From Steroidobacter gossypii (GTDB lineage: Bacteria; Pseudomonadota; Gammaproteobacteria; Steroidobacterales; Steroidobacteraceae): a stretch of 64,000 bases of DNA. The stretch is taken from contig NZ_JAEVLS010000003.1 of assembly GCF_016801985.1 (NCBI RefSeq), positions 496,001 through 560,000 of the forward strand, in the 5' to 3' direction. Shown here piece by piece: positions 11,447 to 20,915 of this stretch. The position numbers and the translations under genes are program-made. The stretch's first letter is position 1. The number at the start of each line of letters is the position of its first letter. Below the pieces are notes generated by a model. That model made no database searches, was not told the origin of the DNA, and saw only the letters and a program-made list of their open reading frames with translations.

Positions 11447-11511
11447 GGCAAAAGGCCGCGCCTCTTGCCGCCCGCTTCGCCACCTGCGTGGCGGGGTACG
11501 TCCCTGTACCC
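11447..11511 (-). terminator. two tandem stem-loops between TonB receptor and sapC
   Basis: On the minus-strand RNA the first hairpin pairs GGTAC-type arms at 11494-11499 and 11506-11511. The second is a ten-pair stem (11447-11456 with 11460-11469, one G-U pair) with a three-base loop. They sit between the receptor stop and the sapC start and may partly terminate or stabilise, lowering expression of the downstream genes relative to the receptor. Confidence 0.45.
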
Positions 11512-11528
11512 GGGATCGCTGTGGTTGG

Positions 11529-14500
11529 CTAGAACTTGTAGCGGGCGCCGAAGGCGTAGCGCGCGCCCTGGTCCTCGATGTACCAGGGTTGCATCACCGA
11601 ACGGCCGTGCCAGCGCACGTCTTCCTCGGTGAGGTTGATGCCCTCGAGCGACAGCGACAGGTTGTCGTTCACTTCGTAGCCCACGCTCAAGTCGACCTGG
11701 TAGTACTCCTCCACGTACTCCGGATTGCGGAAGTTGCCGCGGTTGGTGTTTTGCAGGAACTCATCGCGCCAGTTGTAGGCCAGGCGCACCTGGAACCCGT
11801 AGTTCTCGTACATCAGGATCACGTTGGCCGAGTCGCTCAGACCCAGCAGCGCGAACTGGTTGACGTTCGGATCGCCGGCGTCGTTGAAGCCCACGTCGCC
11901 GTTGACGAACGTGTAGTTGGCCTGGATGCCGAAACCGGTGTCGCCGAAGAAGTGCTGACCGCCAAGCTCCCAGCCGTCGATGGTCGCATCCGCGTTGTTG
12001 ATCGGCCGGGTGATATTGAACCGGTACTCGGGATCCTCGGCGGTCGGGAACAAGTCGTACTGAGTGGCGAAGGCCAGATGCTGCGCTTCGGACTGGTTGA
12101 AGTTCTCCGCGCCGCCTCTCCAGGTCACACCGTTGTGCACGAACTCTTCGTCGGGATGCTCCATCATGGCCATCATCACGAACAGATTCGTGTCGTCGGT
12201 GCGGAAGCCGCCCGCCTGAAGTGCGGCGAGCGCCTCGAGCGCACGCCGGCCGCCGGTCTGGTCCGTGATGCCGAACAGGCCGCGCTGGTTCACTTCCTGG
12301 CCGATGAAGTTCTTCACGTCCTTGCGGAAGTAGCCGGCGGACAGATAGCTGGCATCGCCGAAGTACCATTCGACGGACAGATCGTAGTTGTCCGATTCCA
12401 GCGGCTCCAGGTCCGTGTTGGCTTCATTGGCCGTCGGAATCTGACCGTTGATCGTGGAGCCCTGCGAGCCGCCGAGGTCGATGGCCGCGCGCAGCTGGTT
12501 GTATTGCGCGCGGGCGATCGTCTTGCTGTAGGAGAAGCGGGCTTTGACGTTATCGATGACCTCCATGTCGACGTCGAAGTTCGGCAGGAAGTGGTCGTAG
12601 TCCGACTCTTTGCGCAAGGTCGTCATGGTCACGCCCTGCCAGACCGAGAAGTCGTTGTTGTCCTGCCAGATCAGGCCGCGAGGCTGCAGCTGGTTGGACA
12701 CGGCCTCGACGTCGGTCTTTTCATAGCGCACGCCGAGCAGCACGTTGGTCGGGCGAGAGAACAGCTCCGTGCGCAGTCCATACTGCACGTAGGCCGCCTG
12801 AGTGTCTTCCTCGACGGTGTGGTCCTGATTGAAGGCCGGGTTATAGGACAGCACGCCGTTGGTCTGAGTCGCATCACGCCAGGTGCCGTAGGTGTCCACT
12901 GCCCACTGCGCGAGGGCGTTGGCATTGCCTTTCCAACCGGACACCGGCACGCCGGCGGTGTTGAAGTCCTCGAACTGGTTGATCAGGCTGAAGGGTTGCA
13001 GCAGGTTGGTGGGCAACTCGCCGGGGCTCGACACACCCCAGTCGCCCAGCGTCATCTGCGCATTCGATGCGCGTTGGCGCGACTCCATCGCGCGCGTTTC
13101 GATGCCGAATTGCACGCGATTGTCGTCGTTGAACTCGAGCTGGCCGTCCAGGCGCGCCTGGGTGATGTCGGTGACCTGCTCCTGATAGTTGATGCGCAGG
13201 TACTGACTGCCCAGGTGATCCGGCGTGAAGGCGAAGTTCGGATCGCCGCCGGAGGCAGGGATGCCGGTGGTCGGCTCTCTGAAGAGGGTTCGCGTCGCAA
13301 GCGGCAGGCCGTCGTTGAAATAGAACGTCTGCAGGAAGCGATTGGTGCAAAGGTTCTCGATGACCGCATCGCACGTGCTCGGCACGCGCGCCGCGAAGCT
13401 GAAGAGCGTTTCGCCGCCGCCGGTCACCGGATCGCTCGGCAAGCTTTCCGCCTTCGAGTCATGCACGTCGAGGGCCAGCGAGAAGCGGTCGGTGACCTGC
13501 CATTCAGCGTTGAAGCCGATGGAGTTCAGCTCGTTGGTCTGCTCGCGGTGCTGTTGTTCGAAGCCGAAGTCCTTGGAGGTGCCTTCGTCTTCCGCGAGCA
13601 CCATGGGCGTGGCGACCGCGCGGCCGGTGTCGAATTCCACGAAGCTGTAGCGGTTCGCGTTCATCCACAGCGTCTGGTCGCCGCGATCCTCGATCAGCTC
13701 CATTTCCGCGTAGGTGTAATCGGCGGTCAGGGTCAGCGTATCGGTCGGAGCGAACTGAACGGTCAGCTGTGCGTTGGTGCGCTCACGCTCGCGATCGGAG
13801 AAGTGATATCGGATGTCGTTCGGGATCGCATACAGCGAGCCTTCGGCCGGCGCATTGATGATGGTGGCGTTGTCCGCGAACTGCGTGGTCTGGTTGCCCG
13901 GCTGCCAGCGACGGATATTCCAATCGTTGACGGTGGCGCTGGAGGAGCCGCTGTCGCGCTTCTGATAGCTCGCGGACAGGCCGACGCCGAAATTCCGGTC
14001 GTCATTGGCCCAGCTGAAGATGCCCGAGACTTCCGGCGTGAAATCGTCGCCGGTGCGATTGGTGGTGTCGTTGACGGCTTTGACGCCGACGTTCACGACC
14101 GGGTCGCCGTTACCATCGAGCGGACGGGCGGTCTTGACGTTCAGCGTGGCGCCGATGCCGCCGGTGGTCATGTCGGCGCGGCCGGTCTTGTACACCTCGA
14201 TTGCGCTGATGGACTCGCTCGCAAGGTTCGCGAAGTTGAAGGCGCGGGACTGGCCGGCGATGCCGCCGTCACCGGTGTTGCCGCCTGCGAACGCATCGGC
14301 CGCCGGCATGGTGCGACCGTTCAACGTCACCATGTTGTATTGAGCGCCGAAGCCGCGCGCGGTCACCAATGCGCCTTCGCCGTTACGGCGGTCGATGGAA
14401 ATGCCGGTGATGCGCTGGAGCGACTCGGACAGATTGCTGTCCGGAAATTTACCGATGTCTTCGGCGCTGATGGCGTCGACGACGCCGATGGCGTCGCGCT

Positions 14501-14681
14501 TGATGTCCATGGCCGATTCCAAGCTGGCCCTGAGACCGGTCACCACCACCTCTTCGAGTTCGCCGGCGCCCGGCGTGGTGCTGGATTGCTCCGAGGCGGC
14601 TTGAGCGTTGGCCCCGTGCAAAGGCGCGACCGAGGCCAGCGCCGCGGCAATGGCTACCGCGAGCCTGTTCTGTCTCATCAT
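11529..14681 (-). CDS. TonB-dependent receptor, Xanthomonas/Caulobacter-type
   Basis: A 1050-residue outer-membrane receptor with a signal peptide (MMRQNRLAVAIAAALASVAP, cleaved near NAQA), a TonB-box-like EEVVVTG, and a plug domain containing DIGKFPDSNLSESLQRITG and RRNGEGALVTARGFG. A large beta-barrel ends in AFGARYKF, with the terminal aromatic typical of outer-membrane proteins. The plug resembles the large-receptor family that takes up carbohydrates or other polymers in Xanthomonads and Caulobacter. It heads a minus-strand locus with SapC, cupin-like and halogenase genes. ATG 14681 follows AGGGGG; a GTG lies one codon earlier. Two LacI-type palindromes upstream suggest sugar-responsive control. 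Substrate unknown. Confidence 0.9.
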   Translation of the reverse strand: MMRQNRLAVAIAAALASVAPLHGANAQAASEQSSTTPGAGELEEVVVTGLRASLESAMDIKRDAIGVVDAISAEDIGKFPDSNLSESLQRITGISIDRRNGEGALVTARGFGAQYNMVTLNGRTMPAADAFAGGNTGDGGIAGQSRAFNFANLASESISAIEVYKTGRADMTTGGIGATLNVKTARPLDGNGDPVVNVGVKAVNDTTNRTGDDFTPEVSGIFSWANDDRNFGVGLSASYQKRDSGSSSATVNDWNIRRWQPGNQTTQFADNATIINAPAEGSLYAIPNDIRYHFSDRERERTNAQLTVQFAPTDTLTLTADYTYAEMELIEDRGDQTLWMNANRYSFVEFDTGRAVATPMVLAEDEGTSKDFGFEQQHREQTNELNSIGFNAEWQVTDRFSLALDVHDSKAESLPSDPVTGGGETLFSFAARVPSTCDAVIENLCTNRFLQTFYFNDGLPLATRTLFREPTTGIPASGGDPNFAFTPDHLGSQYLRINYQEQVTDITQARLDGQLEFNDDNRVQFGIETRAMESRQRASNAQMTLGDWGVSSPGELPTNLLQPFSLINQFEDFNTAGVPVSGWKGNANALAQWAVDTYGTWRDATQTNGVLSYNPAFNQDHTVEEDTQAAYVQYGLRTELFSRPTNVLLGVRYEKTDVEAVSNQLQPRGLIWQDNNDFSVWQGVTMTTLRKESDYDHFLPNFDVDMEVIDNVKARFSYSKTIARAQYNQLRAAIDLGGSQGSTINGQIPTANEANTDLEPLESDNYDLSVEWYFGDASYLSAGYFRKDVKNFIGQEVNQRGLFGITDQTGGRRALEALAALQAGGFRTDDTNLFVMMAMMEHPDEEFVHNGVTWRGGAENFNQSEAQHLAFATQYDLFPTAEDPEYRFNITRPINNADATIDGWELGGQHFFGDTGFGIQANYTFVNGDVGFNDAGDPNVNQFALLGLSDSANVILMYENYGFQVRLAYNWRDEFLQNTNRGNFRNPEYVEEYYQVDLSVGYEVNDNLSLSLEGINLTEEDVRWHGRSVMQPWYIEDQGARYAFGARYKF

Positions 14682-14944
14682 CACGATTCCCCCTGATTAG
14701 CGGACGTCGATCAAATCAACTGCGAAAAAAGCTCCAATGTGTCGGCGGCGAGGGCGGCAGATACCGCTACCAGCGCCAGAATGGCCGCGCGCATCGAACC
14801 GTGTCCTCAGTGGCTGCGATGAGGACCGGCGTGATGCAGACGGCCGGCTGCAGGCCGATCGAATCGACCGATCGGCTTGGAAATATCGGCAAGGTTGCAT
14901 GGGGACGGAGAGGAGGCAGGACGAGCGACGGCGCAGGTCGCATC

Positions 14945-14958
14945 TGACATCGCTGTCA
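14945..14958. promoter_or_regulatory. LacI-type operator-like palindrome A
   Basis: TGACATCGCTGTCA pairs at six of seven positions around a central CG, the usual LacI-family layout. A minus-strand TTGACA overlaps its edge. It is 264 bases before the TonB receptor start. Confidence 0.5.
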
Positions 14959-15012
14959 ATTCGCGGTGCTCAACAAGTCGTTCCGCCCTGTACGACACAG
15001 TCATCCCCCACC

Positions 15013-15026
15013 TGATACCGCTATCA
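15013..15026. promoter_or_regulatory. LacI-type operator-like palindrome B
   Basis: TGATACCGCTATCA pairs at six of seven positions around a central CG and matches palindrome A at 11 of 14 bases. The two centres are 68 bp apart, a spacing compatible with cooperative or looping repression. No lacI gene is in the window. Confidence 0.5.
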
Positions 15027-15298
15027 TTGTTCGGCATAAGATGATCCAGTCCGCGGCAGTTTGCAACACCTTAATGCAACGTCGCCAGTTCAGGTTTCGA
15101 GAAGATCTCGGCCATGACAGCGTGAGACGTGCGATTCGGCGGGCAGGCGGCGACTGCGGGCTGGGGCAGTGGCGCTGTCCACGACCTGGAGCACACTTCG
15201 AAGGTGGCGCAACGACCACGGAACCGTCAACAATTTAGCGTTGCCGGGCGCGGGGTTACGGTGACAGAATCGCGCGCCTTCAACGAAACGGAACGCTC

Positions 15299-16081
15299 AT
15301 GACCGACGCTGCTCCCGCGCCCGCCGCAGGGCCCGCCTCTCTGCCGATGTTCTATAAGAATCCGATGCCCCTGGAGCCGCAGCGTCATGCGACGGCCGGG
15401 CTGAAACCGCAGAGCGACCTTCGATTCGCCGCCCACACCAACGCGGTGCCCTTGACCTCGACCGAATTGGCGTTCGCCGCGCGCACCTATCCGATCGTGT
15501 TCTCGACCCACTCGCCGACCGTGCCTTTTGCGGTGGTGGGCTTGCGGGAAAACGAGAATCTGTTCGTGGACGAGCAGGGCGCCTGGCGCGAGGACTGCTA
15601 TATCCCCGCGTATGTCCGTCGCTATCCGTTCATTTTCTCCGAGGTGCCCGAGCAGCAGCGCTTCGTGTTGTGCATCGACGAGGGCGCGGAGGCGTTCGAG
15701 AACAATTCGGCGCGACCGCTGTTCGTCGATGGCAAGCCGAGCGAAATCCTGCAGCGTGCCCTGCAGTTCAACGAGACCTTCCAGCAGCACTATGCCGATA
15801 CGCGTCGCTTCGGTGAGTGGCTGGACAAGAACAACATGCTCGAAGACCGCGTGGCCCGCGCCGATCTCGGCGGTGGGCAGAGCTACACCTTGCGTGGCTT
15901 CAAGCTGTTGAATCCCGAGCGTGCGCGCCTGCTGGAAGATTCGCAGGTGCTCGAGCTGCACAAGCGGGGCTGGCTGCCGCTGCTGCATTTCCATCTGCAG
16001 TCCTTGAACAATTGGGGTCTGCTCGGCTCGCTGACGCGTGCGCGCGGCGGCCTTCAGCCGTCGCAGTCCCAACCTTCCTGA
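15299..16081 (+). CDS. second SapC family protein
   Basis: A 260-residue SapC paralogue. It shares the blocks YPIVFSTHSPTVPFAVVGLR, ENLFVDEQGAWREDCYIPAY and RRYPFIFSE with the SapC at 10637, but it has a Pro/Ala-rich N-terminus and lacks the basic tail. No signal peptide is evident. It is transcribed away from the TonB receptor operon across the shared 617-base region and may be co-regulated with it. A 12-bp perfect hairpin follows the stop. Function unknown. Confidence 0.8.
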   Translation: MTDAAPAPAAGPASLPMFYKNPMPLEPQRHATAGLKPQSDLRFAAHTNAVPLTSTELAFAARTYPIVFSTHSPTVPFAVVGLRENENLFVDEQGAWREDCYIPAYVRRYPFIFSEVPEQQRFVLCIDEGAEAFENNSARPLFVDGKPSEILQRALQFNETFQQHYADTRRFGEWLDKNNMLEDRVARADLGGGQSYTLRGFKLLNPERARLLEDSQVLELHKRGWLPLLHFHLQSLNNWGLLGSLTRARGGLQPSQSQPS

Positions 16082-16101
16082 TACCCCCCAAGGTTCTGAA
16101 A

Positions 16102-16128
16102 CGGCCGCGAGGGCGCCCCTCGCGGCCG
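16102..16128 (+). terminator. 12-bp perfect hairpin after second sapC
   Basis: CGGCCGCGAGGG (16102-16113) pairs fully with CCCTCGCGGCCG (16117-16128) around a CGC loop, 20 bases after the sapC stop. There is no T-run but the stem is very stable. Confidence 0.6.
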
Positions 16129-16205
16129 GATAACGAGAACCATCCATCATCTTTTTGCGCCCGACTTGGCTAGCATCGCCGTTTGCAATGCTGCCGAGAG
16201 CCACC

Positions 16206-17369
16206 ATGGGCGCACTAACGGAAGAGCAAGCCAGGTCGTACATCGTCAAGCTGCTGACGGCCATGAGCCAGGCCGGCGGCTCGGATCTGTTCGTCTCCAA
16301 AGACTTTCCGCCCTCCATGAAGCTGCAGGGCGCGATGAAGCCCATGACCCAGCAGAAGCTCACCGGCGAGGTGACGCGCGCGCTGGCGCATTCGCTGATG
16401 AACGAGCGGCAGCGCGAAGAATTCGCCCGCGATCTGGAATGCAACTTCGCCATGTCCGTGCCGGGCGTGGCGCGCTTTCGCGTCAACGTGTTCGTTCAGC
16501 AGCAGAACGTCGGCATGGTGATCCGCACCATCGCCAACGACATCCCCGATCTGGCCAAGCTTGGCCTGCCCGACACGCTCAAGGACATCATCATGACCAA
16601 GCGCGGTCTGGTGCTGGTGGTGGGCGCGACCGGCTCCGGCAAGTCCACGACCCTGGCCGCGATGATCGATCACCGCAATCGCACCTCGGCCGGCCACATC
16701 GTCACTGTCGAGGATCCGGTGGAGTTCGTGCATCAGTCGCGCCAGTCACTGATCACCCACCGCGAGGTCGGCATCGATACGCACTCCTGGCACAACGCGC
16801 TGAAGAACACGCTGCGACAGGCGCCGGACGTGATTTTGATCGGCGAGATTCGCGATACGGAAACGATGGAGCACGCCATCACGTTCGCCGAGACCGGTCA
16901 TCTGTGCCTGGGCACGCTGCATTCGAACAGCGCCAACCAGACGCTCGATCGCATCATCAATTTCTTTTCCGAGGACCGGCGCAAGCAGCTGCTGATGGAT
17001 CTGTCCAGCAACTTGCGCGCCATCATCTCTCAGCGACTGGTGCGCACGGCCGATGGCAAAGGCCGGCGCGCGGCAGTGGAGATCCTGCTGAACACGCCCA
17101 TCATCTCCGACAAGCTGCTCAAGGGAGAATTCCACGAGATCAAGGCCATCATGGCCAAGTCTCAGGAGCTCGGCATGCGCACCTTCGACGCCTCGCTGTT
17201 CGAGCTGTACAACGAAGGCGCGATCACTTTCGACGAGGCCATCAAGAACGCCGATTCCGCCAACGAGCTGCGTCTTAACATCAAGCTCAACGGCCGCGTA
17301 CAGGCGAGCGAAACGCTGTCGCTCGAGCCGGCCGCCCCCGAGAAGAAGGACGACGCCGCGGCCGCCTAG
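16206..17369 (+). CDS. pilU: PilT/PilU-family type IV pilus retraction ATPase
   Basis: A 387-residue ATPase. Walker A GATGSGKST is at 140-148, followed by an Asp box (TVEDPVEFVH), Walker B ILIGEIRD and a His box (TGHLCLGTLHSN). Length and the C-terminal extension (NGRVQASETLSLEPAAPEKK) fit PilU better than PilT, whose C-terminus carries AIRNLIRE. PilU assists PilT-driven retraction of type IV pili at the inner-membrane base. ATG 16206 (MGALTEEQARSY) is preferred over the frame opening at 16155. No pilT lies beside it; the next gene encodes a DUF4112 protein. The PilU versus PilT call is moderately certain. Confidence 0.85.
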   Translation: MGALTEEQARSYIVKLLTAMSQAGGSDLFVSKDFPPSMKLQGAMKPMTQQKLTGEVTRALAHSLMNERQREEFARDLECNFAMSVPGVARFRVNVFVQQQNVGMVIRTIANDIPDLAKLGLPDTLKDIIMTKRGLVLVVGATGSGKSTTLAAMIDHRNRTSAGHIVTVEDPVEFVHQSRQSLITHREVGIDTHSWHNALKNTLRQAPDVILIGEIRDTETMEHAITFAETGHLCLGTLHSNSANQTLDRIINFFSEDRRKQLLMDLSSNLRAIISQRLVRTADGKGRRAAVEILLNTPIISDKLLKGEFHEIKAIMAKSQELGMRTFDASLFELYNEGAITFDEAIKNADSANELRLNIKLNGRVQASETLSLEPAAPEKKDDAAAA

Positions 17370-17439
17370 CCGCCGGCCTGGCCGGAGATCGGGCTGGTCC
17401 GCAAGGAACCAACCCACCGGGAGCGCGTTCCAACTGGAC

Positions 17440-17937
17440 ATGAGAACGGTCACCGGTACAGTGATATCTCCGAATCGCAGCGCCGACAACAGCGAGCGCG
17501 CCCAGCGGCTGCGCACGATCGCCTGGCTGATGGATAATTCGATCCCGCTGCCGGGCGGGTTTCGGATTGGCGTGGATGCGATCATCGGCCTGGTGCCCGG
17601 CGTGGGCGACGCCATCGGCGCGCTGATCTCCGCTTTCATCATCAACGAGGCGCGCAGCATGGGCGCGCCGCGCAGCGTGCTGCTGCGGATGATGAGCAAT
17701 GTGATGATCGAGACAGCCATCGGCGCCATTCCGTTCGCAGGCGATCTGTTCGACGCCGCCTTCAAAGCCAACAGTCGCAATCTGGCATTGCTCGCGCAAT
17801 ATCAGCTCGACCCGGTCGGCAGTCGCCGCGGCAGTCGCCTGTTCGTGGTCGGCTTCTCTTTGCTGCTGGCGTTGCTGGTCGTGCTGATGATTGCGATTCC
17901 GGTGCTGATCATTCTCGGCATCGCACAACTGTTCTAA
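17440..17937 (+). CDS. DUF4112 domain membrane protein
   Basis: A 165-residue protein matching DUF4112: LMDNSIPLPGGFRIGVDAII and GLVPGVGDAIGALIS are the family core (about residues 29-65), followed by IPFAGDLFDAAFKAN. A strong transmembrane helix near the C-terminus (FVVGFSLLLALLVVLMIAIP) anchors it, and the GVGDAIGALISAFII segment may be a second hydrophobic element. The family has no known function. It lies 70 bases after pilU on the same strand and may be co-transcribed, and it is convergent with the molybdenum hydroxylase pair. Confidence 0.8.
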   Translation: MRTVTGTVISPNRSADNSERAQRLRTIAWLMDNSIPLPGGFRIGVDAIIGLVPGVGDAIGALISAFIINEARSMGAPRSVLLRMMSNVMIETAIGAIPFAGDLFDAAFKANSRNLALLAQYQLDPVGSRRGSRLFVVGFSLLLALLVVLMIAIPVLIILGIAQLF

Positions 17938-18013
17938 GCGCAGATCGGATCAAACCAATCGCACGTCGACGCCTTGCGCGTTTGTTTCCAACGGCGTGGC
18001 AGCGCCCGTGAAC

Positions 18014-20218
18014 TCACGCTTTCAACGAGGTCGCAGCCACGGGCAGCTTGCGCAATCGCTTGCCCGTGGCGGCGAAGATCGCGTTGGTCAGTGCCGGCGC
18101 AATGGCCGACGTGCCGGGCTCGCCGACGCCTCCCGGGGCATCGTTGCTCTTGACGATATGCACTTCGATGGTCGGCGCTTCGTTGATGCGCATTACGCGG
18201 TAGTCGGTGAAGTTGTTCTGTTGCACGCGGCCCTTCTCGAAGGTGATCTCGTTCCATAGCGCCGCCGACAGGCCGAAGTTCACGCCGCTTTCCATCTGCG
18301 CCACCACCGTGTCCGGGTTGATCACCTGGCCACAGTCGACAGCGCACACCACTCGATGCACCTGGACTTCGCCTTCCGGGCTTACCGAAACATCCGCTAC
18401 CTGGCTCATGTAGCTGCCGAAGGCGAACTGCACCGAGATGCCCCGTCCCACGCGCTTGCCTTCGACCGAGCGAGGCGGTTGCGACCAACCAGCTTTTTCG
18501 GCGGCAAGGTTGAGAACCGCGAGCATGCGAGGATTGTTCTTCAGCAGCTGCTGTCGGTACACAAGTGGATCCTGCTTGGCGGTGGCCGCGAGCTCATCGA
18601 TAAAACTTTCCACCACCCAGATATTGTGAGTCGCGCCGACGCCCCGCCAGAAGGCGGTCGCCACCGGCGATTCGTGCCGCACGTATTCGACGCGTACATT
18701 GGGAATCTCGTAGGGCTGATCCTTCGCGCCTTCGACAGCGTCGCTATCGATGCCGTCTTGCACGGCGGCCGGCGCGAATCGAGCCATGATGGATGAGCCG
18801 GTGATGCGGTGGAACCAGGCCACCGGAATGGATTTGTCGTCGAGGCCCGCCGAGATTCGATCGAGATAGTAGGGCCGATACATGTCGTGCTGGATGTCTT
18901 CCTCGCGCGAGTAGATGAATTTCACGGGACCGCGCGCCTGTTTGGCGAACTCCACCGCCAGCCCGATGAAGTCGACCTCCAGCCGCCGTCCGAAGCCGCC
19001 GCCCAGGTAATGATTGTGAACTCGCACTTTGTCGAGCGGCAGCCCGGTGAGCTTGGCGGCAATGCCTTGCGCCAGCGCAGGCACCTGCGTGCCGACCCAC
19101 AGCTCGCACAGGCCGCTGCGCAGGTCGACCGTGCAATTCATCGGCTCCATCGTGGCGTGCGCGAGATAGGGCATCTCATAAACGGCTTCGACCTTGCGAG
19201 GCGCGCGGGCGATGGCCTCCTGCGCCTTGCCATCGTTGCGAGCCACGGCGCCTTGTTTTTCCGAGGCAGTGCGCAGCCCCGCGACCAGGGTCTGCGTGGT
19301 GAGCGTCGCGTTGGGGCCGTCGTTCCAGGTCGGCGCGGCGGCCGCCAGGCCCTGCTTGGCCGCGCCCATGTGATCGGCGAGCACCGCTATGGCATGGTCC
19401 AGCTTGATGACCTGACGCACGCCTTTGACGGCGAGCGCCTTCTTGTCGTCGGCCGATTGCAACTTGCCGCCCGGCACCGGCGTGATGGCCACACTCGCGA
19501 CGCTCATGTTCGGCAATCTCACATCGATGCCGAACACGGCCTGGCCGTTCACCTTGTCGGGCGAGTCCAGACGCTTGAGCGGCTTGCCGATCAGTTTGAA
19601 ATCTTTGGGTTGTTTGAGGGGGACATCCTTGGGCGCACGCATTTTGGCTGCGGCGTCCACGACATCGCCGTAGTTGAGAGTTCGACCGCTGGCTTGATGG
19701 GTGATCACGCCGTTACGAGCCGTGCAGGTGGACGGTTCGACCTGCCATTGTTGGGCCGCTGCCGCGACCAGCATGGTGCGTGCGGTCGCGCCTGCTTGCC
19801 GTAACGGCTTCCAGCTGGCGCGGATCGAAGTGCTGCCGCCGGTCACCTGGCCGCCCAGCAACGGATCGCCGTAGCGTTCGTTGTCCGCCGGCGCCTGTTC
19901 CAGCTTCACCTGCGCCAGATCGACTTCGAGTTCCTCGGCCAGCAGCATGGGCAGCGAAGTGAACGTGCCCTGGCCCATTTCCACTTTGTGAATGATGAGC
20001 GTGACCGCGCCGGCGCGATCGATGCGAATGAACGCGTTCGGCTCGAGGCCCGAGGACTCCTGGGTCATGTTTCGAGTGGCCTGTCCGACCGCGGCTTCCG
20101 GCGGCTTCTCGTTGCGCTTTTGCTCTTCAGCGCCGAAGCCCGGCAAGGTGAAGCCGAGCAACAGTCCACCGCCAGCTTGTAAGAACGTGCGCCGAGAGGC
20201 CTGCAGTTGCGTGCTCAT
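18014..20218 (-). CDS. molybdopterin-binding subunit of a xanthine-dehydrogenase-family hydroxylase (IorB-like), Tat-exported
   Basis: A 734-residue large subunit. The N-terminus has a twin-arginine signal (SRRTFLQ, R9-R10, then a hydrophobic run), so the folded complex probably acts in the periplasm. Molybdopterin-binding blocks include [16 protein letters not shown] and [18 protein letters not shown]; the catalytic Glu is in [17 protein letters not shown] near the C-terminus. These match IorB-type aldehyde or N-heterocycle hydroxylases. The ATG overlaps the stop of the 2Fe-2S subunit gene by four bases (ATGA) and has GGAG upstream. The frame continues to 20383 only as overlap. The substrate cannot be deduced, and no cytochrome subunit is adjacent. 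Confidence 0.9.
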   Translation of the reverse strand: MSTQLQASRRTFLQAGGGLLLGFTLPGFGAEEQKRNEKPPEAAVGQATRNMTQESSGLEPNAFIRIDRAGAVTLIIHKVEMGQGTFTSLPMLLAEELEVDLAQVKLEQAPADNERYGDPLLGGQVTGGSTSIRASWKPLRQAGATARTMLVAAAAQQWQVEPSTCTARNGVITHQASGRTLNYGDVVDAAAKMRAPKDVPLKQPKDFKLIGKPLKRLDSPDKVNGQAVFGIDVRLPNMSVASVAITPVPGGKLQSADDKKALAVKGVRQVIKLDHAIAVLADHMGAAKQGLAAAAPTWNDGPNATLTTQTLVAGLRTASEKQGAVARNDGKAQEAIARAPRKVEAVYEMPYLAHATMEPMNCTVDLRSGLCELWVGTQVPALAQGIAAKLTGLPLDKVRVHNHYLGGGFGRRLEVDFIGLAVEFAKQARGPVKFIYSREEDIQHDMYRPYYLDRISAGLDDKSIPVAWFHRITGSSIMARFAPAAVQDGIDSDAVEGAKDQPYEIPNVRVEYVRHESPVATAFWRGVGATHNIWVVESFIDELAATAKQDPLVYRQQLLKNNPRMLAVLNLAAEKAGWSQPPRSVEGKRVGRGISVQFAFGSYMSQVADVSVSPEGEVQVHRVVCAVDCGQVINPDTVVAQMESGVNFGLSAALWNEITFEKGRVQQNNFTDYRVMRINEAPTIEVHIVKSNDAPGGVGEPGTSAIAPALTNAIFAATGKRLRKLPVAATSLKA

Positions 20219-20670
20219 GTTCGCTCCGCGGCGCGTTTGATGGCCGAGCGGATGCGCCCATAAGTGCCGCATCGGCAGAGATTGCCGGCCATCGCGGCAT
20301 CGATGTCCGCATCGGACGGGCGGGGCGTGGCGGCGAGCAGCGCCGTCGCAGCCATGATCTGTCCCGACTGGCAGTAGCCGCACTGAACGACATCCAGTTC
20401 GCGCCAGGCTGCTTGCACCCGGCGCCCGACCGGATCCTGCTCGATCGCTTCAATGGTCACGATCTGCTTGCCGATGACGGCTTGCACCGGGGTCACGCAG
20501 GAACGCATCGGCTGACCGTCGACGTGCACTGTGCACGCTCCGCAGGCGGCGATGCCGCAGCCGAACTTGGTGCCGGTCAGTCCGATGACATCTCGCAAAG
20601 CCCACAGCAGTGGCGTGTCGGGCGCGACATCCACAGAATGGGATTTGCCATTGACGGTGAGGGCGGGCAT
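20215..20670 (-). CDS. 2Fe-2S subunit of the molybdenum hydroxylase (IorA-like)
   Basis: A 151-residue electron-transfer subunit with both expected clusters: C38, C43, C46 and C58 in the plant-ferredoxin-type domain (CGIAACGAC) and C97, C100, C132 and C134 in the helical domain (CGYCQSGQ and CRCGTY). It passes electrons from the molybdenum site of the partner encoded immediately downstream. It has no signal peptide, consistent with hitch-hiker export through the partner's Tat signal. ATG 20670 has GGGAG seven bases upstream; the longer frame to 20832 is not supported by the family N-terminus. Confidence 0.9.
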   Translation of the reverse strand: MPALTVNGKSHSVDVAPDTPLLWALRDVIGLTGTKFGCGIAACGACTVHVDGQPMRSCVTPVQAVIGKQIVTIEAIEQDPVGRRVQAAWRELDVVQCGYCQSGQIMAATALLAATPRPSDADIDAAMAGNLCRCGTYGRIRSAIKRAAERT

Positions 20671-20915
20671 ACAGATCTCCCACAGGACCGGAAGCCGAAC
20701 GGGCCTGCTGATGGCTGGCGTACAAGGACGCCTGTGCATCAAGGGGGTTCCTGGTTTTGATCCGGCTGCGCAAAGTACGGACAAGCGGTGAACGGCCCGC
20801 CCGACCCGGCGATGCGCAATTGACGCGCCCAAATAGTCGATCGCTGACGCGACTGTCGGTGAACTTTCTTATCTGCAGATGCGTTTTCCACGATCAGCTC
20901 ACGGGGAGGAGAGCC

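Larger units (their letters stand above)
14682..15298. other. 617-bp gene-free divergent regulatory region
   Basis: No credible coding frame, tRNA or structured RNA was recognised. It separates the minus-strand receptor operon from a plus-strand sapC paralogue. Two operator-like palindromes at 14945 and 15013 are the only clear structure, and both would be suitably placed to control either direction. Confidence 0.6.

Noticed and set aside
11235..14696. 1153-residue open frame on the plus strand opposite the TonB receptor
   Set aside because: It is an antisense shadow typical of GC-rich genes; the minus-strand frame has signal peptide, plug and barrel, while this one has no family features or ribosome-binding site.
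14966..15238. 90-residue plus-strand frame in the divergent SapC region
   Set aside because: It overlaps the operator-like palindromes, has no ribosome-binding site and has no recognisable sequence.
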